DNA of 64,000 nt, from contig JAACJK010000059.1 in assembly GCA_013368325.1 (NCBI GenBank), positions 62,001 through 126,000 of the forward strand. The letters run 5' to 3'. The notes under the pieces are model-generated. The model was given only the letters and a program-made list of their open reading frames with translations, ran no database searches and was not told the origin of the DNA. Shown in pieces: positions 12,062 through 22,918 of this stretch (position 1 is the first letter of the stretch; every line of letters starts with the position of its first letter). This stretch comes from Ephemerocybe angulata (taxonomy: Eukaryota > Basidiomycota > Agaricomycetes > Agaricales > Psathyrellaceae). A program made the translations under genes and the position numbers.

Positions 12062-15000
12062 TCATCTATAGCCAGAACCCTGTCCGGGCCTTCCCTCAAC
12101 CTGCACCGTCAACTCCTCCAACCCCTCAATCTTCTGCTTCAGAAGCGTATCCACTCGTTCGATAACTCTGTCTACCTTGGCGTAGGTCGTGCGCACGCTG
12201 CCGTGAGGCCCGCTAGGGTCAGAGGATGCCGCAGAGGGCGCGAGCTGTATGTGGATGCTCCCGACTACGGTCGACGCGTCTTTCGGCCAAAAGCGTGGAC
12301 ACGAGTAGGATGCCAGGCCTTCAATGGACGACAGCTGTTGGAGGAGCAAGATTAATTGTTTTATCACGATTAGGGGTCAGACCAGATGTAAGAGACGAAC
12401 CTCGTCAAGCGCCTCTTGTATCTCTCTGTCCTTCTCCGACACATCTAGCGCGAGAATCTTTCCAGTGTCCATAACAAGCGGGAAGACACTCGCTGCAATT
12501 AGCACTGCGATGAACAGCGACGCAATGGGATCGAAACCTGTCCACCCATAAAATTGGATGAGCAGGGTCGAGATAATCACACCAACGGAACCAAGAGTGT
12601 CCTGGAAAGCGAGACGGATCAAATTAGTACCAAGGACGATGCTTTGAGAAACAGTTAGACTTACCGCCATGACATGGAGAAACACTCCACGCATGTTGTG
12701 ACTATGGCCATGGGAGTGGCCACCCGAAGCTGAAGCTGAAGGCGGAGGAGCGCTCAATGCATGACTGTGACCATGGTCGTGATCATCGTGTTTCTGGTCG
12801 GGCTGATGAGGTGTAGAGTGGCTATGGCTGTGTCCATGGTCATGGGCATGGTCATGACTGTGAGCTGGGGCGCCAGAAGGAGTATGGACATGGATAGCAG
12901 GGGATTGAGACGCAACTGCAATCGGAGTAGGATTGCTGACTGTGATCGACAGAGCTGCCTTTGAGTGTCGCCGCTGAGCAAGCGGCTTTTCTAAAGCATT
13001 GCCTTTCGAGAGTGATTTCGAGTGGCCGAATGCTATCGACTCTTGCGAAGGTGGTGGCGGAGAATGGGAGTGTGAGTGTGTACGCGCATGTGTCGGCGGA
13101 GAATGGGAATGACTATGGTCATGCGAGTGATGGTCCTCGTCATGCGAATGGCCTTCTTCTGAATGAGAATGATTGTGATGACCATTGGAGTGCGAGTGGC
13201 CATGGTCTTGGGGAGAGTGTGAATGAGGTTCATCGTGGTGACCGTGGTGTTCCTCGGAATGAGAATGAGAGTGGTCATGGCTATGAGAATCGTTGTGGGG
13301 AGAGTGATTATGACTATGGGAGCCATTGTGTGGGGAGTGATCATGGCTATGGGCGGTCTGAGGAGAGTGCGAGTGCGAGTGTTCATGCTCGTGATCATGA
13401 TCATTGCACTCGGAATGCGAAACGGCCGGAGAATTCGCATGCGAATGGGATGTGTGTTTTTCCGGGAGGGGTGTCGAATGTGAGTGAGAGTGGCCATGAC
13501 CGTGGTCGTCGTGATCATGTTCAGCATGGTCGGATCCTCCTCCAAACAGCGAGTGCGAATGTCCATGGGAATGTGAGTGGCCACCGCCCTATGGAGGTTT
13601 AGCCTTGGCTTCGTTGATGGAACATTGCAATATAAGCTTACATGATGATGGTGACCTCCCATTGCAAACATTCCAAACAAGTTTACACCCAGCCCAACTG
13701 AGCTGACAAGGAGGAGCTGATTCGTACTCATTTCCGGTGGATCCAATCTGCTCGAATTGTAAGCTTGTGAATATCGATGTTGCAGAGTCGCTCACATTCG
13801 CTGAATTGCTTCGAACACGATGAAGATGGAGATCAGGATTAAGAAAATCCCGTTCGCGAAACCGGAAAGCGTTTCGATCCTTCCATAACTAGAGGTGCGT
13901 TAGTAAGCCAACCGAGGAAGGGGAGGACAATCGTACCCGTAAGTGAATCGACCGTTTGGTTCCCATGTTGCCATAACAGAGGCCAGCAGGCCTACGCCAA
14001 TTGCCATGCAGTCAAAGGCCATATGAATAGCTAAAGAAAGGGGGGTTGAGTTTGCATCGTAGATATGAAAAGAAGAATGCCAGACCATCGGAAATTAAAC
14101 CGAGACTGTTTGTCCAAACTCCGTACAGCATCTGGACAAGCATATACGCCAAGTTCAGCATTAGGAAGTAGAAGATCTTCCTCGACTCAGCATTCGAAAG
14201 GATGGCTTTGAGATAAGACTTCATCAGTCGAGACGTTGGTGTCCGCGGCGCCAATGGGGTCTGTTCCAAACTCTCTGGGTACATGCCTGTCGATTGTGTG
14301 AGCACGAAAACACTGCAACTGAGGATGCACGTACCATAGTATAGAAGTCCCGCTACCGCCAAATCGCTCCATGATGGAAAGTGTGAGAATGCCAACGCTC
14401 CCAGAACACCAGTGAGTACCGCCAAAGTCGGGAACGAGACAGCAAAGACCTGAGCCGAGAGGTTCGTATAGTCGAACGAGTGGCTTATGACTGGAGTCAC
14501 AAGGAGCAAGGAGCACGCAACGAAGGGGATGATGACGAGGGACACGAAGGGAAGATCGGGACTCGGCGGGAAATTGAGCATAATGGACCTAAATATGTAG
14601 AATGGGAACGCGAAGAGGCATGCACCGAGCGTGGTGGTCGCAATAGTGAACGTCGAGCCTAAGGAGGGTGCAAGAACGCTGAAGGTAGAATCGGCGCCGA
14701 GGGACGAGAGGGCATGGAGAAGCAGGGCTCCGTATCCAGGGATGAACTTCCGGGCATGTTCTGGTGAGAAATGGGTATCTGCGAGGATTGAGATGGCGAT
14801 TGCAGCTAGCACAGCGAGTGATTTGCGAGCTGAGGTATATCGAGTGAAGGAGGAGATCCAATATGTTGAGAAATGGGCGAAAAGAATGACTCTGTCGGCG
14901 TGATGTTAGTCGAAGTGGCGAAGCAGTGGTCTTCCTCCCGCACCTGGTTGAGGGTAGCCTATAGAGGGCCACAAACAGCGTGCCATATTGCACAAACGAG

Positions 15001-15444
15001 AGAAAGGAAGCAAGCGCAAGTGCTGACCACTGAAGCTATGTTTAGACGATTTCGAAGGAAGCGTCAAAGACTTCGCGCACCTCGATTGATTTCCGTTTCC
15101 CAACCTGACCCGTCGCAACCTCCCAAACGAGGACACCAACTGCTCCACACACCAGTACCCTCAACAGAACCCAGAGCACCCCGGCGTCGAAGTCGAGCAG
15201 CCACACCTTCGTCGCCTTGAGTGCCAGAACATAGAGGACATTGGCTAGGAGAATGCGGGGTAAAGCTGTCTTTGGGAGTCTGGTATGTATGTCAACGTGG
15301 CGCGTCAGCTTTACCCCTTGTATTGTTGTCCGAGACTTACGACGGGGACAGGACTTTGGACGGGGTCAAACTGATCTTGCTCCTCGTCCGCGCATCTGGC
15401 ATAGGCATGCTATAGAATAAGAGAAACTGGGCACCTGTAATCAT
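12062..15444 (-). CDS. MSC2: Msc2/ZnT5-like cation diffusion facilitator (ER/Golgi zinc transporter) with expanded His-rich loop
   Basis: This is a CDF-family zinc/proton antiporter of the large Msc2/ZnT5 type, which in yeast works in the ER membrane with Zrg17 to load zinc into the secretory pathway. At least eight exons splice with consensus borders. The N-terminal half is an extra block of membrane segments (for example AVLAAIAISILADTHFS and FVSLVIIPFVACSLLLV). The CDF core follows: GVWTNSLGLISDGLAFFF, then AIHMAFDCMAIGVGL with the metal-binding HxxxD, and later VGVIISTLLIQFYGW with FDPIASL. The cytosolic C-terminal domain ends at 12062. Between core helices 4 and 5 (about 13588-12690) lies a loop of roughly 300 residues in which I count about 80 histidines, mostly HS, HD and HG repeats. 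The start at 15444 gives MITGAQFLLFYSM; an upstream start cannot be excluded. Confidence 0.87.
12690..13588 (-). repeat. Sequence encoding the degenerate HS/HD/HG repeat loop of the zinc transporter
   Basis: The coding strand is a degenerate CAC/CAT-AGT/TCA/GAT/GGT repeat that gives His-Ser, His-Asp and His-Gly dipeptides for about 300 codons. A less repetitive Ser/Pro/Ala linker of ~80 codons sits near 12870-13070. The repeat keeps other frames open on both strands, which makes spurious antisense frames. Confidence 0.8.
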
Positions 15445-16270
15445 GGTGGGGAGTCCTGTCACGATCACTCGCCCGGAAGCCGACGGCATGGGATCCTAGC
15501 AAGTCCAAGCAGTACGTAAGCAGGCGTTCCCTCCGCCAACCCGGGAACTGACATCCTATTTCTGTGTTCAACTGCTTTGACGCACTTTAATGGTGCAAAG
15601 TACACTACACCTCGGCTATCTTTCCAGGTGCTGCGCTTTTGGCATCCTGATGCGTTTTGAGAAGGTACACGATGTAACCACCAGAACGGGCGCTACTGGG
15701 GATAAATTCTAACTCCGCTAGACGCTCACCTGGCATCGCACTCATCTCGGACAACCTGGTCAGTGGCAATGCATAAGATCATGTAGGCGCGGTGGGGGAT
15801 TCCGGCGCTCCAAGTTGGGTTCGCTTTAAGGCCAAGCATCATATTATAGATTAAGTTATGGCAAGTGCTATATGGTGATGGACGGGAATAGATGATCGAG
15901 ACGTTGTGTAGACTGAGAACGGCAACTGGAGATACAGCAAGGCATGATACGGATACAGTATGTTAACTGCCCACGGTATATGTATAGTAAGAGTCCCTCA
16001 ACAAGGGTACGTGGCCGGATGGTAGGGTATGAGGATAGAATAAAAACAAGAAGATAGATGGCAAGCAGATCAAAAGATACACACAGGACCAGAACGTCGA
16101 AGGAGGGGTATGTATAGGGAAGTGCTAGGGTAAAGGGTGATCAATCAAGCCTGCACATGTGTGTGTGGGTATTAGGCGGAAACATACATAGACCAAGCAG
16201 GATAAACGGGACGTTGAAAAAGGAAAAAGAGGGAACGCGGCGAGACCTCGTATGAGAGCTCACCTTCCCA
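15445..16270. other. Intergenic region, upstream of the zinc transporter and downstream of the Zn2Cys6 factor
   Basis: The region holds the promoter side of the minus-strand zinc transporter and the 3' flank of the minus-strand transcription factor. A short TG-rich stretch lies at 16157-16168. No reading frame of interest is seen. Confidence 0.5.
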
Positions 16271-19200
16271 TCACGGTCTATTATACTGCGCAACAAGGTT
16301 ATGCCACGAGTAGTCCATATCGTTGAGTGGGGCACTGGGTTCCTGTGTCGGCACCATATGCATGTTATAATTGTTATATCCATAGTAGTCGCCCATATTG
16401 GTGTCCATAGGTGCAAGTTGTTGTGCCTGTTGATGGTGTTGATGTGGCTGGAGATGTTGCATCTGCTGTTGGTGCTGATGAGGCGAAGTTTGTGGCAGAG
16501 GCTGGGCGGGGAACCCATATCCCATCTCTGGCGCTTGCGCTTGCTGACTCCCGTGGGTCATGGGTGTGGACATGGAAGAGCCCGAGTACGACGAGTACTC
16601 CGGGACAGTGAGGTTCAAATTCATGCCCTGAACCTGTGTGTAGTTGTTGTGCCAAGCGCTTGCGGTATCGTTCATCGACGGTCCGTATGATGAGGAGGAT
16701 GCGGATGATGGCGGACCAGCGGATGGGGTATGTGTGTTGAGTCGAGAAGGAGAGGTAGAGGGATTGAGATTCGGAGATGATGGATTCGAAGCCGAATACG
16801 ATGGCGATGACGGCGTTCCCCGGCGGGCGACCAATCGTGTCATACCTCCGAGAGCAGACAACTCCGACGTAGACTCATTATCATCTTCAGTCTTGATACT
16901 CGGGGCACCGAAGAACGATGAGCGAGACGAAGATTCGCCTGGCGTTTGGGACGAATTGGCCAGGGCTGCATGAGCGGCATGAGCCCGCTCTTTCAGCTTC
17001 TGCAAAATAGGCTGAAGGAACAAACAAATCACCGTAGGTCAGTGCCTCGGTTCATACGGATAACCGGGGAGATATAACCCACTAAAATCTTTCCTGTGCG
17101 AGCCGTGTCAGTGACCTGCGAGAACAGGTGGTGGGCTAGATCTAGGTAGTCCAACGCTCCTCGGGCCAATGGCATGCGGGATTTAACGGCGATGGAACCG
17201 AGTACAATCTACCAAAGGGGAACGTTAGAGGGGTATTTGAGACGATCAAGGCAGGAGTGTTTACCGCGCACGAAAACACATGTGTGAAGAGAAACCACAT
17301 CCGTTCAGTCAGCTGAGGCTGCTGCTTGTAAAGGCTCTCAATCAACGCAACGAAGGTCATGGCACTTCTATGGGCGGCGAAAACAGATGACGCATACTTG
17401 CTCCCCATCGGGTCCGTCGAGTTGTCTTCTAAAGCTTGAGCAAAATAACCACGATGCATATAAAAAAGTGCTGGTAATTAAGAATTATTCGGTTCGTTAG
17501 TGAGGTGTGAGGGCTAAATATGGACAAAATTCACTCACTTATCTCTTTGATTGCGAACCCGACGTAACGCTGCATCGTAAGCTCGATCGAGGGTTGCTCA
17601 ACCTCCGTCCCAATCTTCGCATTCCCAAATCCGGGGACCATAAGGCTGGGCGGCACATACCACTCTCGCACCTTCTTGTCTAATTCTTGTATTGTATCAT
17701 ATGTCGGTCGGCGGGTGCCGAAGACCTGATCATGGACGACGCTCAAACACTCCGCGGAAAACTTGTGCTTCCACGCCGCAACTGGATCAAAGGGGGAATT
17801 CAGTGCTGTATCAGGAATTTTATATCAGTCACCTACAGGACATCTCGACTTCTCCCGTGGGCGTTGTGGTCGTCTCATGGGGCAACTTGCTGTCTATGTG
17901 GGCGGTAGCGAGAGATGGTGGGCGGCCAAAAGTCAGGCTCTGGATGCCGAAACGTCAGTCCCGAAGTTCGAACCAGGACCAGATATTAAGTGGGTAAGAC
18001 TCACTTGCCATGAGTCGTAGGTAAGGATTTCGTAAAATAACTCTCTTCTCTTCTGGGTTTCTTCTGGGTCTAGCTTCCATTTGCCACTGTCACGATCTTC
18101 GAACGGGACTGTAAGAACGCGTCAGGCGGTAAGATCTGACCACGCACGCAATCCAATCTGCAAGAAGGGGGATTTAAGATCTTGGTGAAGTAGGAAAAAA
18201 ACTGAAGAATAGACTGACGCTTTGAGCCATTTTGACCACAATGCCCATAACAACCCAGCGAGGTCCACCCATGTCGGAGAGAAACATGAAGTGACACATC
18301 AGTACCTGTAATATTTGGCCGGTATCAACGCCGAGATACCACGGAGCTTAAAAGAATCACACCTACCAAGGCTTGGATACCTGGAATGGTTTGCTCCTCA
18401 AGCACCGAGTCTAAAGATATCGCAGCTCGTGCAACCTGGTAATACTGCATAGCTTCGCTGGAGTGGGCTGGAAGATCCAGATCCAGCAGCGTTCCCAGTG
18501 CAAGAACCATGAAGAACACGGAAAGGCTGTGGCCAGACAGTGGATCTTGGTACCCATCATCAGCCGGGTACACGTTTTGGAATACAGTTTCGTAGAAATC
18601 CTTTTCGGATATTGGGGTATACCTGCGGATTACAAACCGTGTGAGTTTTCCCCTTGGTTCAACAAGCGGCGGTGTTAAATAACGGAACACGTAGGAAGGC
18701 TTACATCCAGGCTGCGTGACGGAAATAAATGTTGCATGTCTTTTTCGCGGTTTCGACGAGGGGGATGTGGCCTATGACCGACGCCCGGACAGCTTCTGAA
18801 GCCTTGGCCACGACTGACGTAAATGGAAAACCCTGGCTTAACCAAGGAAGATCTTTGGGCAGATGTGGTGGTTGAAACGGGGAGGGCAGCGCTTCATCTT
18901 CGTCAGAACCTTCTTCGATCTATTTCCAAATCGAGTTAACCTCAAGTCGTGCGGGGAGGACGTGTTCCGCGACTCGCCTGCAGAAGATACTGTGGACGGA
19001 GACTCAAGTAAACACTTGGTCCACGATGATAAGCAGAAGACAAACTTACCCAGGAATTTGCGGTGGTCCCGAAGAACGTCGATCTGCCACTTTGAGAAAT
19101 GGCGCTGATGCATTTTGTGAGGGAAGCGTACACGAGGAGCGGGGTGTGCCACTCACAGAGAGCCTAAGGAGTCTATCGCCTCTCCTGCCTCTGGTCGCTC

Positions 19201-19884
19201 CTCCTTACTCGGCCCTGCGTCTACTCGCTCTCGTTCCAGAGGACGCTTAAGCTGTAGCAAGTCGTCTGCAAGGAGCGGGTGGACGTCACTGGAGTTCAAT
19301 GAATGGGATTGGGCAAGGGCATCTTCCAGATGGCGGACTCGATTGGCCAGCACGTTAATCTTCTCGTGAAGCGTTTCTGTGTTGGCCAGCACAAATCTGA
19401 ATGGTTGTATAAATTTACGCGGTTGATCACCTGCCGGATGTCCTCACCGGTTCCCCTTGCCAGTGGTTAATGAACCTGTCGTTTGAGCAAGATACCCTCA
19501 AAAAACCTCCCACTCTAGAGTATATGATACACCTACCATCTGGGCATATTGCAGAACATCCCTTCTTTACACAGTTACTAGAAAGCGAATATCCTTGAAT
19601 AAAGCCACACACAAGATTGAAGGTTCGGCTAGCTCGGTTACCTGCAAGGAAACTGTCGGCTGCACCTAGCGTTGCGAGGTCAGTGGATTCCAGAGCTTTG
19701 GTGGGGTAGGAAATGGAGACCGACTTTAGCTTGAGCCTGCGGGGAAGTTATGGTCAGAGATAATCACGAATCGTCGGATATCCACACACCTCCGACACTC
19801 GGCACAAGACAGGGCTACGCCTCGGCGCTTCTGGCGATTAACAAGCTGGGACGGCTCCTGCCCATAGGAGCCAGGAGATGGCAT
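16271..19884 (-). CDS. Zn2Cys6 fungal-specific transcription factor
   Basis: Splicing the first exons (19884-19790, 19736-19725, 19665-19642, 19577-19537, 19455-19431) yields a complete Zn2Cys6 cluster: CAECRRLKLKC then FPCSNCVKKGCSAIC, with all six cysteines at canonical spacing. A leucine-rich coiled coil follows (LHEKINVLANRVRHLEDAL), as used for dimerisation. The middle region is the fungal-specific TF domain, with conserved pieces such as FYETVFQNVYPADDGY, YYQVARAAISL, VGLHRDSGKWKLD, LTFGRPPSL and YMHRGYFAQALED. The C-terminal ~250 residues are low complexity: Ser/Pro-rich, then Gln/His-rich, then Asn/Tyr-rich, a probable activation region ending at 16271. It should bind DNA as a nuclear dimer; targets are unknown. 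It is divergent from the PDCD2/Tsr4 gene across ~470 bases. Confidence 0.9.
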
Positions 19885-20354
19885 GGGGGACGGATGCACG
19901 ACGACGACGGCCCAGGGCACGACGAGGAGATGGTCAATGGAGAGGGCAGGTAATCCCCTGTCGGTTCGTGTCGAATCCCGTTATAAAGAAATCAATTACA
20001 TAAATTCCTTTTTCGCCTTCGCATCCAAATCCGGACCGGAGGTATTTGCGGCGTTGCTTGTTGGTTGCTTGCCCCTGTTTGGCTGCGGGCTCTGCTACAA
20101 AAATTTGTCCGCCGAAGAAACTGCTCTTCGTCCTCGACGGCGACGTACTTAGCGGCCAGGCAAGTTTCACGTCCTATCCTTTCTATGATGAGCCTTTTAG
20201 ATGACGAGTCGGAGCCAGATGGCTAGAGTTTCTCTAGTCGTCTTCCTTGACGATACAACTAAATTATACCATTCATGCTTTTCTGACCCTTTTTGCCTCC
20301 GATCTCTTCTATGTCGGCGCCGAACTAACCTAAAACTCTGTTTAGATCTTTGAC
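19885..20354. promoter_or_regulatory. Divergent promoter region between the Zn2Cys6 factor and PDCD2/Tsr4
   Basis: 470 bases separate the two start codons on opposite strands. The sequence must contain both promoters, but no TATA box or repeated motif stands out. T-rich sequence lies at 20265-20345 before the Tsr4 start. Confidence 0.5.
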
Positions 20355-21942
20355 ATGGCTCCCCCTCGCGACGATGACTGGTCGGACTCGGATGAAGAAG
20401 ACGTTGGCGAAGTAGAGTCTACGGTTCTGTTAGGTGTCCCAGACGGTCCCATTGACGACGCATCCGATATCAACGATGTGGCTGTCTCTCGTATCGGAGG
20501 ACATCCTGTACGATCTATTCTACACATGTACCATCTTACAGAATATATTGACGACTTTCCATTTGCTACTTTTAAAGGCATTTCTTGCATCGTCGGAGCC
20601 CCCTCTTTCTTCGTCGCAATGCAAATCCTGCTCCCAGCCCATGGAACTGCTCGTTCAGATGTGGTGCCCCTTTGAAAACAGTCCTATGGATCGAGCACTC
20701 TATATGTGGGGCTGCCCGAGGGCAGGATGTCAAGGGAAGGCGTCAACGTAAGTTTTGACAGGCCCTTGCTTGCTGAGGGTAGGAGCTGATCTTCCGGCGG
20801 TTATCTGCCCCGTTGCATAAAGTGTGCGGGCTTGGAGAGGCTTGAGATACAACCAGAAGTATGCAGCGCAACTCGAACGCAAGCTGGCCAGGCAACGCCA
20901 GCGGGAACAGGAAAAGGCCGAAGCACTTGCCGAAGAAGAGAGGAAGAAGGTTTCCGCCAAAATCAATCCATTTTCGGTGAGCACGGTCGCGCTCTATACA
21001 TAAACCTCTCGACCAATTCGTTTCCACCTCTAGATGAAGCCCGGAGCACCTGGTTCAAACCCTTTTGGGCTGGGCGCTCAGCTCTTTGGCGACGTATCGC
21101 CGTCACCTGCTCCAGTATCACCTACATCCGGGGTTAGCGCTGACGATCTCAAGTCAGAAGACGAAGGCTCTCAGAGCGATGAAGGGAGCGACGATGATTC
21201 CGGATCCGAAGGCTCACTGATCACAGCAATGTCAACCACCGTGATATCGGAATCTGGCTGGAAGTCAGCTCCGACGTACCCACCCCTCTACCTCTCCACC
21301 CTCTCAGAATACGTCCCACCGAAAGCCAAGTTCTCGCTTCCTCCTGGGACCCAAATCATCGACCCTTCAGAAGTCGATGAGAAAAGTGGCAAAGATACCA
21401 CATGGATTTCAGAATCATACGAAAACTCCCTTGACATCGACCAAGTTTTCGAAAAGTTCTCGAAGAGGGTCGAAATCGAGCCAGAGCAGGTCGTCCGTTA
21501 CGACCTGAAGGGCACGCCTTTGCCGTTCTCTTCCGACGAGACGTTCAAGACACTGTTTCCTGACCCGAAGCAAGAAACCCTACCTGTGACGAAAGCTGCG
21601 TTCACCGTCGTCCAGCCACAAAAGCGGGTCTACGATCCGTCCTCGGTCCCACCGTGCCCATCCTGCGGCGCCCCGCGGGTGTTCGAGTGCCAATTGATGC
21701 CCAACATCATCAATGTTCTCTCCACGTCCGATGCCCCGATCGACAAGAATCTCACAGACGAGGAACGACGACAGGCGGTAGAGAAGGCTCTCAAGAAGGG
21801 GGACAAGGACGCACGTGGAAGTATGGAGTGGGGAACTTGTATGATCTTCTCCTGTGAGAACGACTGCTGTGTAGACGAGAACAAGAAGGAGTGCAAGGAG
21901 AGCTGGAAGGAAGAGTATGTCCTCATTCAGTGGGATGTCTGA
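20355..21942 (+). CDS. TSR4: PDCD2/Tsr4-family protein (chaperone of ribosomal protein uS5)
   Basis: Four exons (20355-20507, 20578-20747, 20823-20976, 21034-21942) join in frame. The start is acidic (DDDWSDSDEED), then VSRIGGHPAFLASSEPP leads into the zinc-binding MYND-like part with CKSCSQPMELLVQMWCPF and MWGCPRAGCQGK. A charged coiled-coil region (QLERKLARQRQREQEKAEA) and an acidic Ser-rich linker follow. The conserved PDCD2 C-terminal domain contains PPCPSCGAPRVFECQLMPN and ends with the Cys-rich CENDC part and VLIQWDV. Yeast Tsr4 escorts newly made Rps2 (uS5) and is needed for 20S pre-rRNA processing, so the same role is expected here, in cytoplasm and nucleus. The assignment is firm; the function is by family. 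Confidence 0.93.
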
Positions 21943-22918
21943 TCTTCCTACGTGAAACATGTGTACCGCTATGGGGTAGAATATACGCCGTCTCGGTTTC
22001 GTGACGGTTGCTGAGAATGTCTTTTGAAGTGGGCGCGGCGGGGCCAATTAGACAGGCGGAGGTTCTCCGTGACCGACGCCATTGTGGGCGCTGTCATCTT
22101 GGTTCTTGCGATAATCGCCTTATAGTGGATTTTCCCGCCTTGTTTCCCAAGTACGCAATCATACTACTCTCTTGCTTCTTGACAGCTGATGTTTACTTTT
22201 GCCGCCAAGTTAAGTACACGGGTGAGAGCCCGGTAACCATATATTGTGCCCGATGTTCCATCCACTATTAGTGGGGGGGCTGGCTGCAGCGCAGCGTGGA
22301 GACAGTCCTCCGGAGCTCTTGGAGAAAAAGGCAGTACCTTTCGCGGTGTAAAGAAAATTAATCGATTTCCTGCTTTACAGGCCCCAGTCAAGGAGTCAGC
22401 ATGATTGCAAACTGAGAAACCAGTGTGCCCAAGGACTGCGGATTCGAGGCATTTGAACTGAAAGGTTGAATTGGGGTTTCATCGAAATCTCCACGCCTTA
22501 CCCGCTTTCTGCCCCGCCCATATCTCTCTTTTTCCCCACACGTCCGACTTCCTCACCGTGCGGAGCATTGGGGAGATAACGCCGTGGGCGCTCCGGAGAT
22601 TGGCGCCCAATCAAGAACAGATAAGATTTGTTAAAATTTTCTGATTCGTTGGAATCTTTGCAATTTGGTGAACTCTCCTCGGTCCACTTCTAAAGCTATA
22701 TTGGAACTTATCTGACGAATATCTCTTCTACATAGCCTTCGGGGATGGGTGCAGAGGCTCAAATGTGGTTCCGACGGCCGAGAAAGCCCTGATCCGAGGG
22801 CGTGGGAAATGATCATAGGCAAAAAAGGCGGAATCGAGGATTTGGTTCTTTTCTGACCTCCCCCCACAGGCTCAGGCACTCTCTGGTGATAGACGCGCTC
22901 TCTCCTCTCACCAACCCC
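21943..22918. promoter_or_regulatory. Intergenic region with inverted CCAAT pair upstream of the MFS gene
   Basis: This holds the 3' flank of Tsr4 and the promoter side of the MFS transporter. The notable element is ATTGGCGCCCAAT at about 22599-22611, two CCAAT boxes facing outward around a 3-base centre, ~310 bases upstream of the ATG. The last 60 bases before 22919 are C/T-rich. No protein-like frame is seen. Confidence 0.45.

Noticed and set aside
12961..13602. 213-codon plus-strand frame and a 237-codon minus-strand frame rich in Thr/Met/Ile
   Set aside because: Both are other-frame readings of the His repeat of the zinc transporter.
17955..17985. B-box-like GTTCGAACC near 17967 (and another near 26006)
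   Set aside because: No A-box upstream at tRNA spacing and no cloverleaf could be drawn.
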